DNA of 64,000 nucleotides from Lysinibacillus sphaericus (lineage in GTDB: Bacteria; Bacillota; Bacilli; Bacillales_A; Planococcaceae), in assembly GCF_006864135.1 (NCBI RefSeq), contig NZ_SADV01000011.1:54002-118001 (forward strand), written 5' to 3'. The notes below the pieces were generated by a model that was given only the letters and a program-made list of their open reading frames with translations, had not been told where the DNA came from and searched no databases. The position numbers were made by a program, and so were the translations under genes. Within the stretch, counting starts at the first letter, position 1, and each line of letters opens with the position of its first letter. Of the stretch, positions 1-8,070 are shown piece by piece.

Positions 1-601
1 TGCCTTGCGCTGGAGAAAAGAATCTTGAGACAATATCAATTCCCTCATCTTTAGAACGACTTGTAATACAAACACCACGTACCGGGAACTGTTTCATCGC
101 TTGAAAATCAGCTTTGAAATCTGCAATATACTCTTCGTGACTTAACTCCACTATATAATCCAATTCAGTTTTCCCTACATATGTTGGCTTCACACCTAGC
201 CATTCTTCAAGCTCCAAAGGACATTCATTCTCTTCTAACTGATACTTTTGAATTGTTATTTCGACTAATTCATTGAACCAATTTGCTTGCAAAGGGCCAC
301 TTACAGTCTGGAATATAACGGAAGAATTAATAGGTACAATCCCTTGTTTCCAAAGTAAAAAAGCGCTAGCGACTGTTCCATGTCCACAAATCGGTATTTC
401 CTTTGCCGGCGTAAACCATCTAAGAAAAAAATGATTATCCTTCCTTTGAACAAAAGCAGTTGTCGGTACTGGGATCTCTTGAGCAATTTTCTGCATGATC
501 GACTCAGGTATCGTTGAATCAAGTAAACATACTGCTGCGGGATTTCCCTTGTAAAGCTCTGTAGTAAAAGCATTGACGATAAAATACGAGACTTTGTTCA
601 A
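1..601 (-). CDS. PhzF-family isomerase-like protein (3' end cut by window edge)
   Basis: The reading frame runs off the left edge, so about 200 N-terminal residues are visible. They match the PhzF/YddE fold: an N-terminal strand ending in NAFT, GNPAAVCLLD near residues 19-28, and the PICGHGTVASA segment typical of the family. The start is a TTG at 601 preceded by GAGGTGGG at good spacing; a later ATG would remove the first core strand. PhzF proteins are cytoplasmic isomerases related to diaminopimelate epimerase; substrates of most Bacillus members are unknown. Where PhzF has the catalytic Glu (S-E-T-x-F), this protein reads P-T-T-A-F, with Thr47 in place of Glu, so the classical isomerase chemistry is doubtful. 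It is divergent from mtnE. Family assignment is fairly sure, function is not. Confidence 0.8.
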   Translation of the reverse strand, partial: MNKVSYFIVNAFTTELYKGNPAAVCLLDSTIPESIMQKIAQEIPVPTTAFVQRKDNHFFLRWFTPAKEIPICGHGTVASAFLLWKQGIVPINSSVIFQTVSGPLQANWFNELVEITIQKYQLEENECPLELEEWLGVKPTYVGKTELDYIVELSHEEYIADFKADFQAMKQFPVRGVCITSRSKDEGIDIVSRFFSPAQG

Positions 602-732
602 TTTTCCCACCTCATTTGGGTCATTTTTTAATTTTTAGTTAACTGAAAATACTCTAGACAATTACTAAAAAAAGTAATATTATGAGCATCATATCTTTAA
701 TAATTATTATATTCTGAAAAAGGTGGACATGC

Positions 733-1902
733 ATGGAATTCTCAAAAAAACTACAGCAACTCCCAACTCAATTTTTTGCAGCACTTGTGCAAAAAGTAAA
801 CGCTGCTCTTGCTGAAGGACGTGATGTTATCAATCTTGGTCAAGGTAATCCAGATCAACCCACCCCTTCACACATTATTAAGGCATTACAGGAGGCGGCA
901 GAAAATCCTCAAAATCATCAATACTCTCCATTTCGTGGCATAGCAGAATTACGCCAAGCAGCAGCAAGCTTCTACAAACGTGAATACAATGTGGACATTG
1001 ACCCTGAAACAGAGGTTGCTATTCTCGGTGGTACGAAAATTGGCCTTGTTGAGCTACCGTTAGCTGTTTTAAACCCTGGTGACACTATGCTATTACCTGA
1101 TCCTGGATATCCAGATTACTTATCTGGTGTCGTATTAGGTGATGTTAATTTTGAAGTTATGCCTCTTTTCGCAGAAAATGATTTCCTACCAGTTTATAAT
1201 GCTTTATCCGATGAAGTAAAAGAAAAGGCGAAGTTGCTGTACTTGAATTACCCGAATAATCCAACTGGCGGTACTGCAACATTTGAATTTTTCGAGGAAA
1301 CAGTACGCTTTGCAAAAGAGCACAACATTATCGTCGCACATGATTTTGCCTACGGAGCGATTGGATTTGACGGCAATAAACCTATCAGCTTCCTGCAAGC
1401 TGATGGTGCTAAAGATGTCGGTATCGAAATGTATACATTATCCAAAACGTATAATATGGCAGGCTGGCGCATTGGTTTTGCAGTTGGTAACCCCGACATT
1501 GTCGCAGCCATTAACCTTATTCAAGATCATCTTTTTTGTAGTCAATTTCCTGCCGTACAACATGCCGCGGCAGTTGCACTTACTGCTTCCCAGAGTTGCG
1601 CAGATAAGCTAAGAGCGACTTATGAGCGTCGACGAAACGTCCTGATCGAAGAAGCTCAGCGAATTGGTTGGCAAGTAACAGTACCGAGAGGCTCTTTTTT
1701 TGCATGGCTCCCTGTTCCACTAGGTTTTACGAGTGAACAATTTGCCGATATATTGCTCGACAAAGCTGATATCGCAGTAGCTGCTGGCAATGGCTTCGGT
1801 CAATATGGTGAAGGCTTTGTACGGGTTGGTTTACTTGTTAGCGAAGACCGCTTACGTGAAGCAATCAGCAGAATTGAAAAATTAAACTTATTTAGCCCGT
1901 GA
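733..1902 (+). CDS. mtnE: MtnE, methionine-salvage aminotransferase
   Basis: A 389-residue fold-type I PLP aminotransferase closely resembling Bacillus subtilis MtnE (YkrV) from end to end, including the opening segment QFFAALVQKVN and INLGQGNPDQPTP. The family converts 2-oxo-4-methylthiobutanoate to methionine, the last step of the methylthioadenosine salvage pathway, in the cytoplasm. Visible motifs are NYPNNPTG near residue 173 and the PLP lysine K238 in SKTYNMAGWR. The start ATG at 733 follows an AAAGGTGG site. No S-box precedes this gene; it is followed by its own terminator and then by the riboswitch-controlled methionine importer, so the two units are neighbours in function but separately controlled. 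No other mtn gene lies in the window. Confidence in the family is high; salvage specificity comes from similarity. Confidence 0.9.
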   Translation: MEFSKKLQQLPTQFFAALVQKVNAALAEGRDVINLGQGNPDQPTPSHIIKALQEAAENPQNHQYSPFRGIAELRQAAASFYKREYNVDIDPETEVAILGGTKIGLVELPLAVLNPGDTMLLPDPGYPDYLSGVVLGDVNFEVMPLFAENDFLPVYNALSDEVKEKAKLLYLNYPNNPTGGTATFEFFEETVRFAKEHNIIVAHDFAYGAIGFDGNKPISFLQADGAKDVGIEMYTLSKTYNMAGWRIGFAVGNPDIVAAINLIQDHLFCSQFPAVQHAAAVALTASQSCADKLRATYERRRNVLIEEAQRIGWQVTVPRGSFFAWLPVPLGFTSEQFADILLDKADIAVAAGNGFGQYGEGFVRVGLLVSEDRLREAISRIEKLNLFSP

Positions 1903-1914
1903 ACATTTCAATCA

Positions 1915-1957
1915 AAAACTGTTCCATTAGCTCAGACTTGCTATAGGGACAGTTTTT
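1915..1957 (+). terminator. Terminator after mtnE
   Basis: An 11-bp stem (AAAACTGTTCC with GGGACAGTTTT, one G-U pair) around a 20-nt loop, ending in a run of six T, lies 13 nt after the mtnE stop codon. Confidence 0.75.
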
Positions 1958-2017
1958 TCTCTCTCTCTTCTTTCGCGACTAAATATTATAATAAAATGAA
2001 AAATTTTAAAAATTCAT

Positions 2018-2046
2018 TTGACTTACTATATCCTATAATTTATATT
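2018..2046 (+). promoter_or_regulatory. Predicted sigma-A promoter of the met operon
   Basis: TTGACT at 2018-2023 and TATATT at 2041-2046 are 17 bp apart, placing the start of transcription near 2053, just upstream of the riboswitch. A closer TATAAT at 2034 would leave only a 10-bp spacer and is less likely. Confidence 0.55.
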
Positions 2047-2080
2047 AGTTCTATCGGATTTACAAAAAAATATTATAAAT

Positions 2081-2185
2081 CTCTTATCAAGAGTAGCTGA
2101 GGGACTGGCCCTATGAAGCTCGGCAACCTCCTTTTTTAAGGAAGGTGCTAATTCCAGCAAACAATCATTGTTTGAAAGATAAGAG
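2081..2185 (+). promoter_or_regulatory. SAM-I (S-box) riboswitch aptamer
   Basis: The conserved S-box core is present in order: P1 5' strand CTCTTATC (2081-2088), the AGAGTAGCTGAGGGACTGGC block, GAAGCTCGGCAACC, then GGTGCTAATTCCAGCAAA, closed by P1 3' strand GATAAGAG (2178-2185). S-box RNAs bind S-adenosylmethionine and switch off downstream sulfur genes. P1 pairs perfectly over 8 bp. The 3' P1 strand plus the next bases (AAGAGAGG, 2181-2188) can pair instead with CCTCTCTT (2204-2211), which is half of the terminator, so this is a standard transcriptional OFF switch: SAM keeps P1 formed and lets the terminator fold. Confidence 0.95.
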
Positions 2186-2204
2186 AGGACAATTTTTCAT
2201 GAGC

Positions 2205-2233
2205 CTCTCTTAATTTTTAAGAGAGTTTTTTTA
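2205..2233 (+). terminator. SAM-regulated intrinsic terminator
   Basis: CTCTCTTA (2205-2212) pairs with TAAGAGAG (2218-2225) over a 5-nt loop, followed by eight T. It is the expression platform of the S-box and lies 39 nt before metQ. Confidence 0.92.
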
Positions 2234-2271
2234 TTTTTATTACCGATAAAACAACTTTGGAGGTATGTTTC

Positions 2272-3105
2272 ATGAAAAAGAAAAACAAGATTTTATTAGG
2301 TTTAGCAAGTCTTACATTAGTAGCAGCATTAGTGGGCTGTGGTACTAAAGAAAATAGTAAGGATAGTCAAAATAAGACGATTAATGAAAATAAGATTGTA
2401 GTAGGTGTAACTTCTGGTCCACACGAACAAATTGCAGAGGCTGCAGCAAAAGTTGCCAAAGAAAATGGCTTAGAGGTAGAACTAAAAACGTTTTCTGATT
2501 ATGTTTTACCAAATACATCGTTAGCCGAGGGTGATCTTGATGTAAACAGCTATCAACACGAGCCTTTCCTCGATGCATTTAACAAAGATCACAAAACAGA
2601 TTTAGTGCCAGTAGGAAAAACAATTTTAACTCCTATGGGCATATACTCCGAGAAATATAAATCATTGGATGACGTTCCTGATGGTGCTACTTTCGGATTA
2701 CCGAATGATCCAACGAACGGGGCTCGTGCTCTATTTGTTCTTCAAGAGGCAGGCATCATTAAATTAAAAGACGGCGCAGACTTAACAGCATCTATTCGCG
2801 ATGTGGAAGAAAACAAAAAGAATTTGAAATTCATTGAATTAGAGGCTGCACAAATTCCTAAACAGCTTAGTGAAGTAGATGTAGCCGCCATTAATACAAA
2901 CTTCGCTCTTGATGCTGGCATTAATCCTAAAAAAGACTCCATTCTTTTAGAATCTACGAACTCTCCATATGTGAACTACATTGTGGTGCGTGCTGAAAAC
3001 AAAGATGACCCAACGATCAAAAAATTTGTTGAAGCTTATCAATCTGATGAGGTACGCAAATTTATTGAAGAAAAATTCCAAGGCTCCATAATTCCAAGCT
3101 GGTAA
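2272..3105 (+). CDS. metQ: MetQ, methionine-binding lipoprotein
   Basis: A 277-residue NlpA/MetQ-family solute-binding lipoprotein of the methionine ABC importer, anchored on the outer face of the membrane. The signal peptide has the positive stretch MKKKNK, a hydrophobic core and the lipobox L-V-G-C with the lipidated Cys23. The mature part shows family segments GVTSGPHEQI, NSYQHEPFLD and GLPNDPTNGARAL, which line the ligand cleft. The start chosen is ATG 2272 behind TTTGGAGG; an in-frame TTG at 2257 lies inside that ribosome site and is rejected. It is the first gene after the S-box terminator, so import is predicted to be repressed when SAM is plentiful. D- or L-methionine or related compounds are the likely ligands. 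Confidence 0.95.
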   Translation: MKKKNKILLGLASLTLVAALVGCGTKENSKDSQNKTINENKIVVGVTSGPHEQIAEAAAKVAKENGLEVELKTFSDYVLPNTSLAEGDLDVNSYQHEPFLDAFNKDHKTDLVPVGKTILTPMGIYSEKYKSLDDVPDGATFGLPNDPTNGARALFVLQEAGIIKLKDGADLTASIRDVEENKKNLKFIELEAAQIPKQLSEVDVAAINTNFALDAGINPKKDSILLESTNSPYVNYIVVRAENKDDPTIKKFVEAYQSDEVRKFIEEKFQGSIIPSW

Positions 3106-3122
3106 GTGACGATTAAGTATCT

Positions 3123-3165
3123 CAAGAATCTGCGAGACTCCTACAGGAAAGCTAGCAGATTCTTG
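3123..3165 (+). repeat. Hairpin between metQ and metN
   Basis: CAAGAATCTGC (3123-3133) and GCAGATTCTTG (3155-3165) form a perfect 11-bp inverted repeat around GCGAGACTCCTACAGGAAAG. No good T-run follows, so it is more likely an mRNA stability or processing element that lets the binding protein be made in excess of the ABC subunits than a full terminator. The loop resembles short intergenic sequences common in Bacillaceae. Confidence 0.5.
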
Positions 3166-3200
3166 CTTTATCGAAGGACTTAGAAAGGAGATATCACCTT

Positions 3201-4226
3201 ATGATTCAACTAGAAAATATAACAAAAGAATTTAAAACTAAAAATGGTATCGTCAAAGCAGTAGATTGTATTAACCTGCATGTCAAAAAAGGTGAAATCC
3301 ATGGGGTTATTGGCTACAGTGGTGCAGGAAAGAGTACCCTCATTCGCTGTGTGAATTTATTAGAACGTCCGACAACAGGAAAAGTATTCATCGATCATGT
3401 AGATCTTACTTCCCTTTCTCTAAACGACCTTCGCAAAACTCGGCAAAAAATCGGGATGATCTTCCAGCATTTTAACCTTTTAAAAACAGCGACTGTTTAC
3501 AACAATATCTCGATACCATTAAAGCTTCTTGGCTATAACGACTCTGAAGTAAAAAAACGCGTTGCAAAATATGCAGAAATTGTTGGCCTAACGGAGAAAT
3601 TAGATAGTTATCCTAGCCAACTTTCAGGTGGTCAAAAGCAACGTGTCGCTATTGCACGTGCCCTTGCCCAAGAGCCTGAGATTTTGCTTAGTGATGAAGC
3701 GACAAGTGCACTCGACCCCGAAACAACGGACGCCATTCTTGAGCTTCTCCTGAAAATTAATCGTGAGCTAGGCATCACGATTTTACTTATTACACATGAA
3801 ATGAATGTTATTCAAAAAATTTGCGATGCCGTTTCTGTTCTTGAATCAGGGGCGGTTGTGGAATATAGCTCTGCTATAGAACTATTTTCGAAGCCCCAGC
3901 ATCCAACAACACGAAAATTTTTAAATACCATTTCTCAACGTAATGTATCCCCTTCTCTTATCAAACAATTAAATGTTTCGGGAAGTGTTATTCGTTTAAC
4001 ATTCCTTGGAGAAAGTACGGGGAAACCATTACTAGCAGAAGTGAGTAAAGTTTATGATGTGCAACCAAATATTTTATCAGCCAATATCATAGAATTAAAA
4101 AATGGCATTGTCGGTAATATTGTCGTGCATCTACACGGTGAAGCACATATCGTAGAAAAAGCACTTAAGTATTTTACAGAAAACGGGGTAAGCATTGAGG
4201 TATTAGGAGGCGAATTACATGACTAG
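3201..4226 (+). CDS. metN: MetN, methionine importer ATPase
   Basis: The 341-residue ATP-binding subunit of the MetNIQ importer. Walker A is GYSGAGKS (38-45), the ABC signature is LSGGQ (141-145) and the Walker B Asp-Glu is D165-E166 in SDEATSALDP. The last 75 or so residues form the NIL domain, which in known MetN proteins binds methionine and inhibits transport when the cell is replete; its presence separates this protein from other ABC ATPases. The start ATG at 3201 follows GAAAGGAGATATC. It overlaps metI by 8 nt, consistent with coupled translation. Length equals that of typical MetN. Confidence 0.96.
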   Translation: MIQLENITKEFKTKNGIVKAVDCINLHVKKGEIHGVIGYSGAGKSTLIRCVNLLERPTTGKVFIDHVDLTSLSLNDLRKTRQKIGMIFQHFNLLKTATVYNNISIPLKLLGYNDSEVKKRVAKYAEIVGLTEKLDSYPSQLSGGQKQRVAIARALAQEPEILLSDEATSALDPETTDAILELLLKINRELGITILLITHEMNVIQKICDAVSVLESGAVVEYSSAIELFSKPQHPTTRKFLNTISQRNVSPSLIKQLNVSGSVIRLTFLGESTGKPLLAEVSKVYDVQPNILSANIIELKNGIVGNIVVHLHGEAHIVEKALKYFTENGVSIEVLGGELHD

Positions 4227-4890
4227 CATTCAAAGCTTCTTTGCAGATTGGTCAGATGTTATTGGGAAATCCATTCTCGAAACCTTCCAAATGGTAGGGA
4301 TTTCATTATTCTTTTCTATTTTAATTGGGATTCCTTTGGGGCTTTTAATCGTTTTAACTCGCCCGGGGCAATCGTTTGAAAATAAATTTCTCTACCAATT
4401 TTTCAATTTATTTATTAATATTATTCGCTCTGTACCGTTCATTATTTTACTATTTTTCATTTTACCGTTCACGAAGCTAATCGTCGGCACAACTATTGGT
4501 GTAAAAGGTGTTATTGTGCCGCTTGTTGTTTATACAGCGCCTTATATTTCGCGACTTATGGAAACAGCACTTTTAGAAGTTGATCCAGGTGTTGTGGAAG
4601 CTTATACAGCAATGGGTATTAAACGTCGTCATATTATTTGGAACGTCTTATTACGTGAAGCTCGTTCATCCATTATTTTAGGTTTAACGATTGCCACAAT
4701 CGGTCTTATAGGAGCAACAGCAATGGCAGGAATGGTTGGTGCTGGTGGTCTAGGTGATCTCGCATACCGTTACGGCCATTTACGCTATGAGGTTGACGTG
4801 ATGTATGCGACAGTGTTTATCTTAATCATCCTCGTGCAGAGTATTCAATCACTAGGTAATCGCTTTGCTGCGAAGTTAAAGAAAGATTAG
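4219..4890 (+). CDS. metI: MetI, methionine importer permease
   Basis: A 223-residue inner-membrane permease with five predicted transmembrane segments. The cytoplasmic coupling loop carries the binding-protein-dependent permease signature EAYTAMGIKRRHIIW near residue 133, which docks onto MetN. The start ATG lies inside the end of metN behind TTAGGAGGCG. It completes the MetNIQ transporter together with the two upstream genes and sits just 10 nt before the alpha-hydroxy-acid oxidase gene, which is therefore likely to be in the same transcript. Confidence 0.96.
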   Translation: MTSIQSFFADWSDVIGKSILETFQMVGISLFFSILIGIPLGLLIVLTRPGQSFENKFLYQFFNLFINIIRSVPFIILLFFILPFTKLIVGTTIGVKGVIVPLVVYTAPYISRLMETALLEVDPGVVEAYTAMGIKRRHIIWNVLLREARSSIILGLTIATIGLIGATAMAGMVGAGGLGDLAYRYGHLRYEVDVMYATVFILIILVQSIQSLGNRFAAKLKKD

Positions 4891-4900
4891 TAGGAGGTTT

Positions 4901-6064
4901 ATGATGACAAAAACAACACATAGCGATCTACTGTTAAAAAATATTAATGCACAAGCCCCCTTCCCTATTTGCTTTACAGATTTAGAAAAGGCAGTTGCAG
5001 AAAAATTGGAAGCTGGTCCGTTTGGTTACATCCGTTCAGGCGCTGGCGGCGAGCAAACATTAAGGAATAACCGTACAGCCTTTGAAAAATACTCTATCAT
5101 TCCACGCTTTTTACAAGATGTTTCAAGTATTGATACATCGATTGAACTGTTCGGAAAAATATATCCAACTCCGTTCTTATTTGCCCCTGTTGGCATGAAC
5201 AAAATGGCGCATGACGAAGGAGAGCTAGCCGTTGCACGTGCAGCTGATCAATTAAAAATCCCTTATATTCAAAGCACAGTTTCAAGCTATGCACTCGAGG
5301 ATGTGGCACAAACAGCTCCCACTGCTACTAAATGGTTTCAATTATATTGGTCAACAAATGAGGAAATTGCCTATAGCATGGCCGCTCGAGCCGAGGCTGC
5401 TGGTTTTGAGGCTATCGTGTTAACTATAGATACAGTCATGCTTGGCTGGCGTGAAGAGGATGTTCGTAATCAATTTTCACCATTAAAGCTTGGGTATGCA
5501 CGAGGAAACTATATGAATGACCCTGTTTTTACCGCTTCCTTACCAGATGATTCATTCGAGTCATATATACAAGGCGTATTGCAAAATATATTCCATCCAA
5601 CATTAAATTGGGACAATGTACGTGAATTAAAGCACCGTTCGAATCTCCCTATTTTGTTAAAAGGGATCTTGCATCCTGAAGACGCAAAACTAGCAATAGA
5701 AAACGGCATTGACGGCATTATCGTATCCAACCATGGTGGCCGCCAACTGGATGGCGTAATTGCTTCACTTGATGCACTTCCTGACATTGTGAAAGCTGTA
5801 AAGGGACAAATTCCAGTTATTTTAGATAGCGGTGTGTATCGTGGAATGGATGCCCTTAAGGCACTCGCTTTAGGAGCAGATGCTGTTGCCATTGGTCGTC
5901 CCTTCGTCTACGGACTTGCATTAGAAGGACAGCAAGGAATCGAAAAAGTAATGACGAATTTATATGATGAATTAAAAGTTTCTATCGCATTAGCGGGGGC
6001 AATATCTATAAAAGGACTACGTGATATCACATTGGTGAAAAAGAATGGAGCCGACTGTAAATGA
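4901..6064 (+). CDS. FMN-dependent alpha-hydroxy-acid oxidase / lactate 2-monooxygenase-like
   Basis: A 387-residue member of the FMN-dependent alpha-hydroxy-acid dehydrogenase family, closest in layout to lactate 2-monooxygenase: SGAGGEQTLRNN near residues 47-58, the insert TIDTVMLGWREEDVRN, SNHGGRQLDG with catalytic His278 and substrate-binding Arg281, and GADAVAIGRPFVYGLALEGQQG at the FMN phosphate site. The family oxidises 2-hydroxy acids to 2-oxo acids (or, in the monooxygenases, to the shortened acid plus CO2). ATG 4901 is only 3 nt from GGAGG; the next codon, ATG 4904, is better spaced. It is 10 nt after metI with no terminator between, so it belongs to the SAM-controlled operon. A sulfur-containing hydroxy acid such as 2-hydroxy-4-methylthiobutanoate is a plausible substrate; that is inference. 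Confidence 0.85.
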   Translation: MMTKTTHSDLLLKNINAQAPFPICFTDLEKAVAEKLEAGPFGYIRSGAGGEQTLRNNRTAFEKYSIIPRFLQDVSSIDTSIELFGKIYPTPFLFAPVGMNKMAHDEGELAVARAADQLKIPYIQSTVSSYALEDVAQTAPTATKWFQLYWSTNEEIAYSMAARAEAAGFEAIVLTIDTVMLGWREEDVRNQFSPLKLGYARGNYMNDPVFTASLPDDSFESYIQGVLQNIFHPTLNWDNVRELKHRSNLPILLKGILHPEDAKLAIENGIDGIIVSNHGGRQLDGVIASLDALPDIVKAVKGQIPVILDSGVYRGMDALKALALGADAVAIGRPFVYGLALEGQQGIEKVMTNLYDELKVSIALAGAISIKGLRDITLVKKNGADCK

Positions 6065-6114
6065 ATTAATACTGATGAACGCTAAAAGCAGCGTACGTCA
6101 TTCATTCAAAATTA

Positions 6115-6775
6115 AAGCAGTCCTGCATTTCGGGGCGGCTTTCCGTCGCTTTGACGTTTCTTTCCATCACTCTGTCGGGGCTATCCACGATTTCGGCTGC
6201 TCTATCCACGACTTTGACGATTCTATCCACGATCTTGGCTGTTCTTTCCACGACTTTGACGATTCTATCTGTCGCTTTGATCATTCTTTCAATCACTTCG
6301 ACTCTTCTTTCCTTCCCTCTATCTTCTATCCATCACTTCGGGGCGGCTTTCCGTCGCTTTGACGTTTCCCTCCATCGCTCTGTCGGGGCTATCCACGATT
6401 TCAGCTGTTCTTTCCACGACTTTGACGGTTCTATCCACGATTTTGACGGTTCTATCCACGATTTTGGCTGTTCTTTCCACGACTTTGGCGGTTCGATCCG
6501 TCGCTTTGATCATTCTTTCGATCACTTCGACTCTTCTTTCCTTCGCTCTATTTTCTATCCATCACTTCGGGGCGGCTTTCCGTCGCTTTGACGTTTCTTT
6601 CCATCACTCTATCGGGGCTATCCACGATTTTGGCTGTTCTTTCCACGACTTTGACGGTTCTATCCACGATTTCGGCTGTTCTTTCCACGACTTTGACGGT
6701 TCTATCCGTCACCTTGGCTCTTCTATCCGTCACTTCGCTGGTGCTTTCCGTAGCTTTGACACTTCTATCCATCAT
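6115..6775. repeat. 21-bp tandem repeat array 1 with 208/229-bp higher-order units
   Basis: About 30 degenerate 21-bp units fill the space between two convergent genes. Two unit types alternate, TTCTATCCACGATTTCGGCTG-like and TTCTTTCCACGACTTTGACG-like, giving a 42-bp pair. A longer segment beginning CGGGGCGGCTTTCCG recurs at 6131, 6339 and 6568, so the higher-order periods are 208 and 229 bp, which differ by exactly one 21-bp unit. Because 21 is divisible by three, frames stay open on both strands; the minus strand reads as heptads such as KVVERTA KIVDRTV, in three successive ORFs of 64-75 codons. None has a ribosome site and the first begins just after the kbl terminator, so coding is doubtful. 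Confidence 0.9.
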
Positions 6776-6805
6776 AAAAGGGCTACCTCACTATTGAGGC
6801 AGCCC
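6776..6805 (-). terminator. Terminator after kbl
   Basis: On the minus strand GGGCTGCCTCA and TGAGGTAGCCC form an 11-bp stem with a 4-nt loop, followed by TTTT, 7 nt beyond the kbl stop codon. Confidence 0.8.
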
Positions 6806-6812
6806 CATTTAT

Positions 6813-8003
6813 TTATTGAATAACGCCTAGTTCACGTCCGACTTTTTCGTAGATTGCTAGAGCGTCGTCTAACATTTCTTTTGTATGTGCCGCTGTAGGC
6901 ATGTTACGAACACGTCCTGTGCCTTTTGGAACCGTTGGGAAAACGATTGATTTAGCATAGACGCCCTCTTCAAATAGACGGCGAGAAAATTCCTGCGTAA
7001 GCTTTTCATCACCAATAATACATGGTGTTATTGGCGTTTCAGATTCACCGATATTAAAGCCTAGCTTAGCAAGACCCGCTTTTAGGTAATCGCCATTTTC
7101 CCATAGCTTATCGTGAAGCTCTGTTGAGTCAATCAACATTTGTACTGCTGCTGTAATCGCAGCTACGTCACCTGGTGGTAATGCTGTTGAGAATAAAAAT
7201 GGACGAGAACGCACTTTAAGCCAGTCAATTAAATTTTTCTTACCTGCTACATATCCGCCAACAACACCAATTGCTTTAGAAAGTGTACCAATTTGGAAGT
7301 CAATTTCTTTTTCTAAACCGAAATGCTTCACAGTCCCCTTTCCTTTACCTGTTACACCTGATCCGTGTGCATCATCGACGTATGTGATTAAATCAAACTC
7401 TTTCGCAATCTCAACGATTTCTGGTAGTTTTGCAATATCACCGTCCATTGAGAATACGCCATCCGTAATGACCATGACTTTATTATATAAGCCTGATTCT
7501 TTTGCTTCCTTTGCCTTTGCACGTAAATCGTCCATATCAGAGTGATTAAAAGCAATGATTTTCGCACGTGATAAACGACAGCCATCAATAATCGACGCAT
7601 GGTTTAATTGGTCTGAAAGAATTGCATCATTTTTATCCATAACAGCTGAAATAGCTGCCATATTACAGTTAAAACCTGATTGGTAAGAGATCGCTGCTTC
7701 AGTCCCTTTAAATTCAGCAAGCTTTTCCTCTAGTTTTACGTGTAAATCAAGTGTGCCGTTAATCGTACGAACTGCTCCAGCCCCTACACCGTATGTCTCA
7801 ATTGTTTCTTTGGCAATACGCTTTAAATCTTCATTCGTTGCTAAACCCAGATAATTGTTTGATGATAGATTAATTAGATTTTTGCCACGCACCTGAATAA
7901 TTGGTCCGTTTGCTCCCTCTACTGGATCAATTTCATTGTATAAGCCTTGATCGTGTAAGGCTTTTAGGTTTTCATCTAAAAATGCATTCAATACTTTTGA
8001 CAA
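6813..8003 (-). CDS. kbl: Kbl, glycine C-acetyltransferase (2-amino-3-ketobutyrate CoA ligase)
   Basis: A 396-residue alpha-oxoamine synthase. Kbl proteins cleave 2-amino-3-oxobutyrate with CoA to glycine and acetyl-CoA, the second step of threonine breakdown, using PLP in the cytoplasm. Visible are [10 protein letters not shown], the [15 protein letters not shown] segment (here [12 protein letters not shown]), YVDDAHGSG and the PLP lysine K243 in [13 protein letters not shown]. The best start is TTG 8003, nine bases after AGGAAAGG; the upstream ATG 8012 touches that site directly. The partner threonine dehydrogenase gene is not adjacent, which is common. 8-Amino-7-oxononanoate synthase (BioF) is the nearest alternative, but full-length resemblance to Bacillus Kbl favours this call. 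Confidence 0.9.
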   Translation of the reverse strand: MSKVLNAFLDENLKALHDQGLYNEIDPVEGANGPIIQVRGKNLINLSSNNYLGLATNEDLKRIAKETIETYGVGAGAVRTINGTLDLHVKLEEKLAEFKGTEAAISYQSGFNCNMAAISAVMDKNDAILSDQLNHASIIDGCRLSRAKIIAFNHSDMDDLRAKAKEAKESGLYNKVMVITDGVFSMDGDIAKLPEIVEIAKEFDLITYVDDAHGSGVTGKGKGTVKHFGLEKEIDFQIGTLSKAIGVVGGYVAGKKNLIDWLKVRSRPFLFSTALPPGDVAAITAAVQMLIDSTELHDKLWENGDYLKAGLAKLGFNIGESETPITPCIIGDEKLTQEFSRRLFEEGVYAKSIVFPTVPKGTGRVRNMPTAAHTKEMLDDALAIYEKVGRELGVIQ

Positions 8004-8070
8004 GCGTATCATCCTTTCCTAAGAACACTATTCTAATTCCTAGTGTAGCACAAGCATACTATTAGAAAAA

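Noticed and set aside
2257..2271. TTG 2257 as start of metQ
   Set aside because: It lies inside the Shine-Dalgarno of ATG 2272 and would put extra residues before the lipoprotein signal.
6102..6823. Six overlapping ORFs on both strands across array 1 (heptad-repeat proteins)
   Set aside because: They arise because the 21-bp unit is a multiple of three and free of stops. None has a ribosome site, and the minus-strand ORFs begin just after the kbl terminator.
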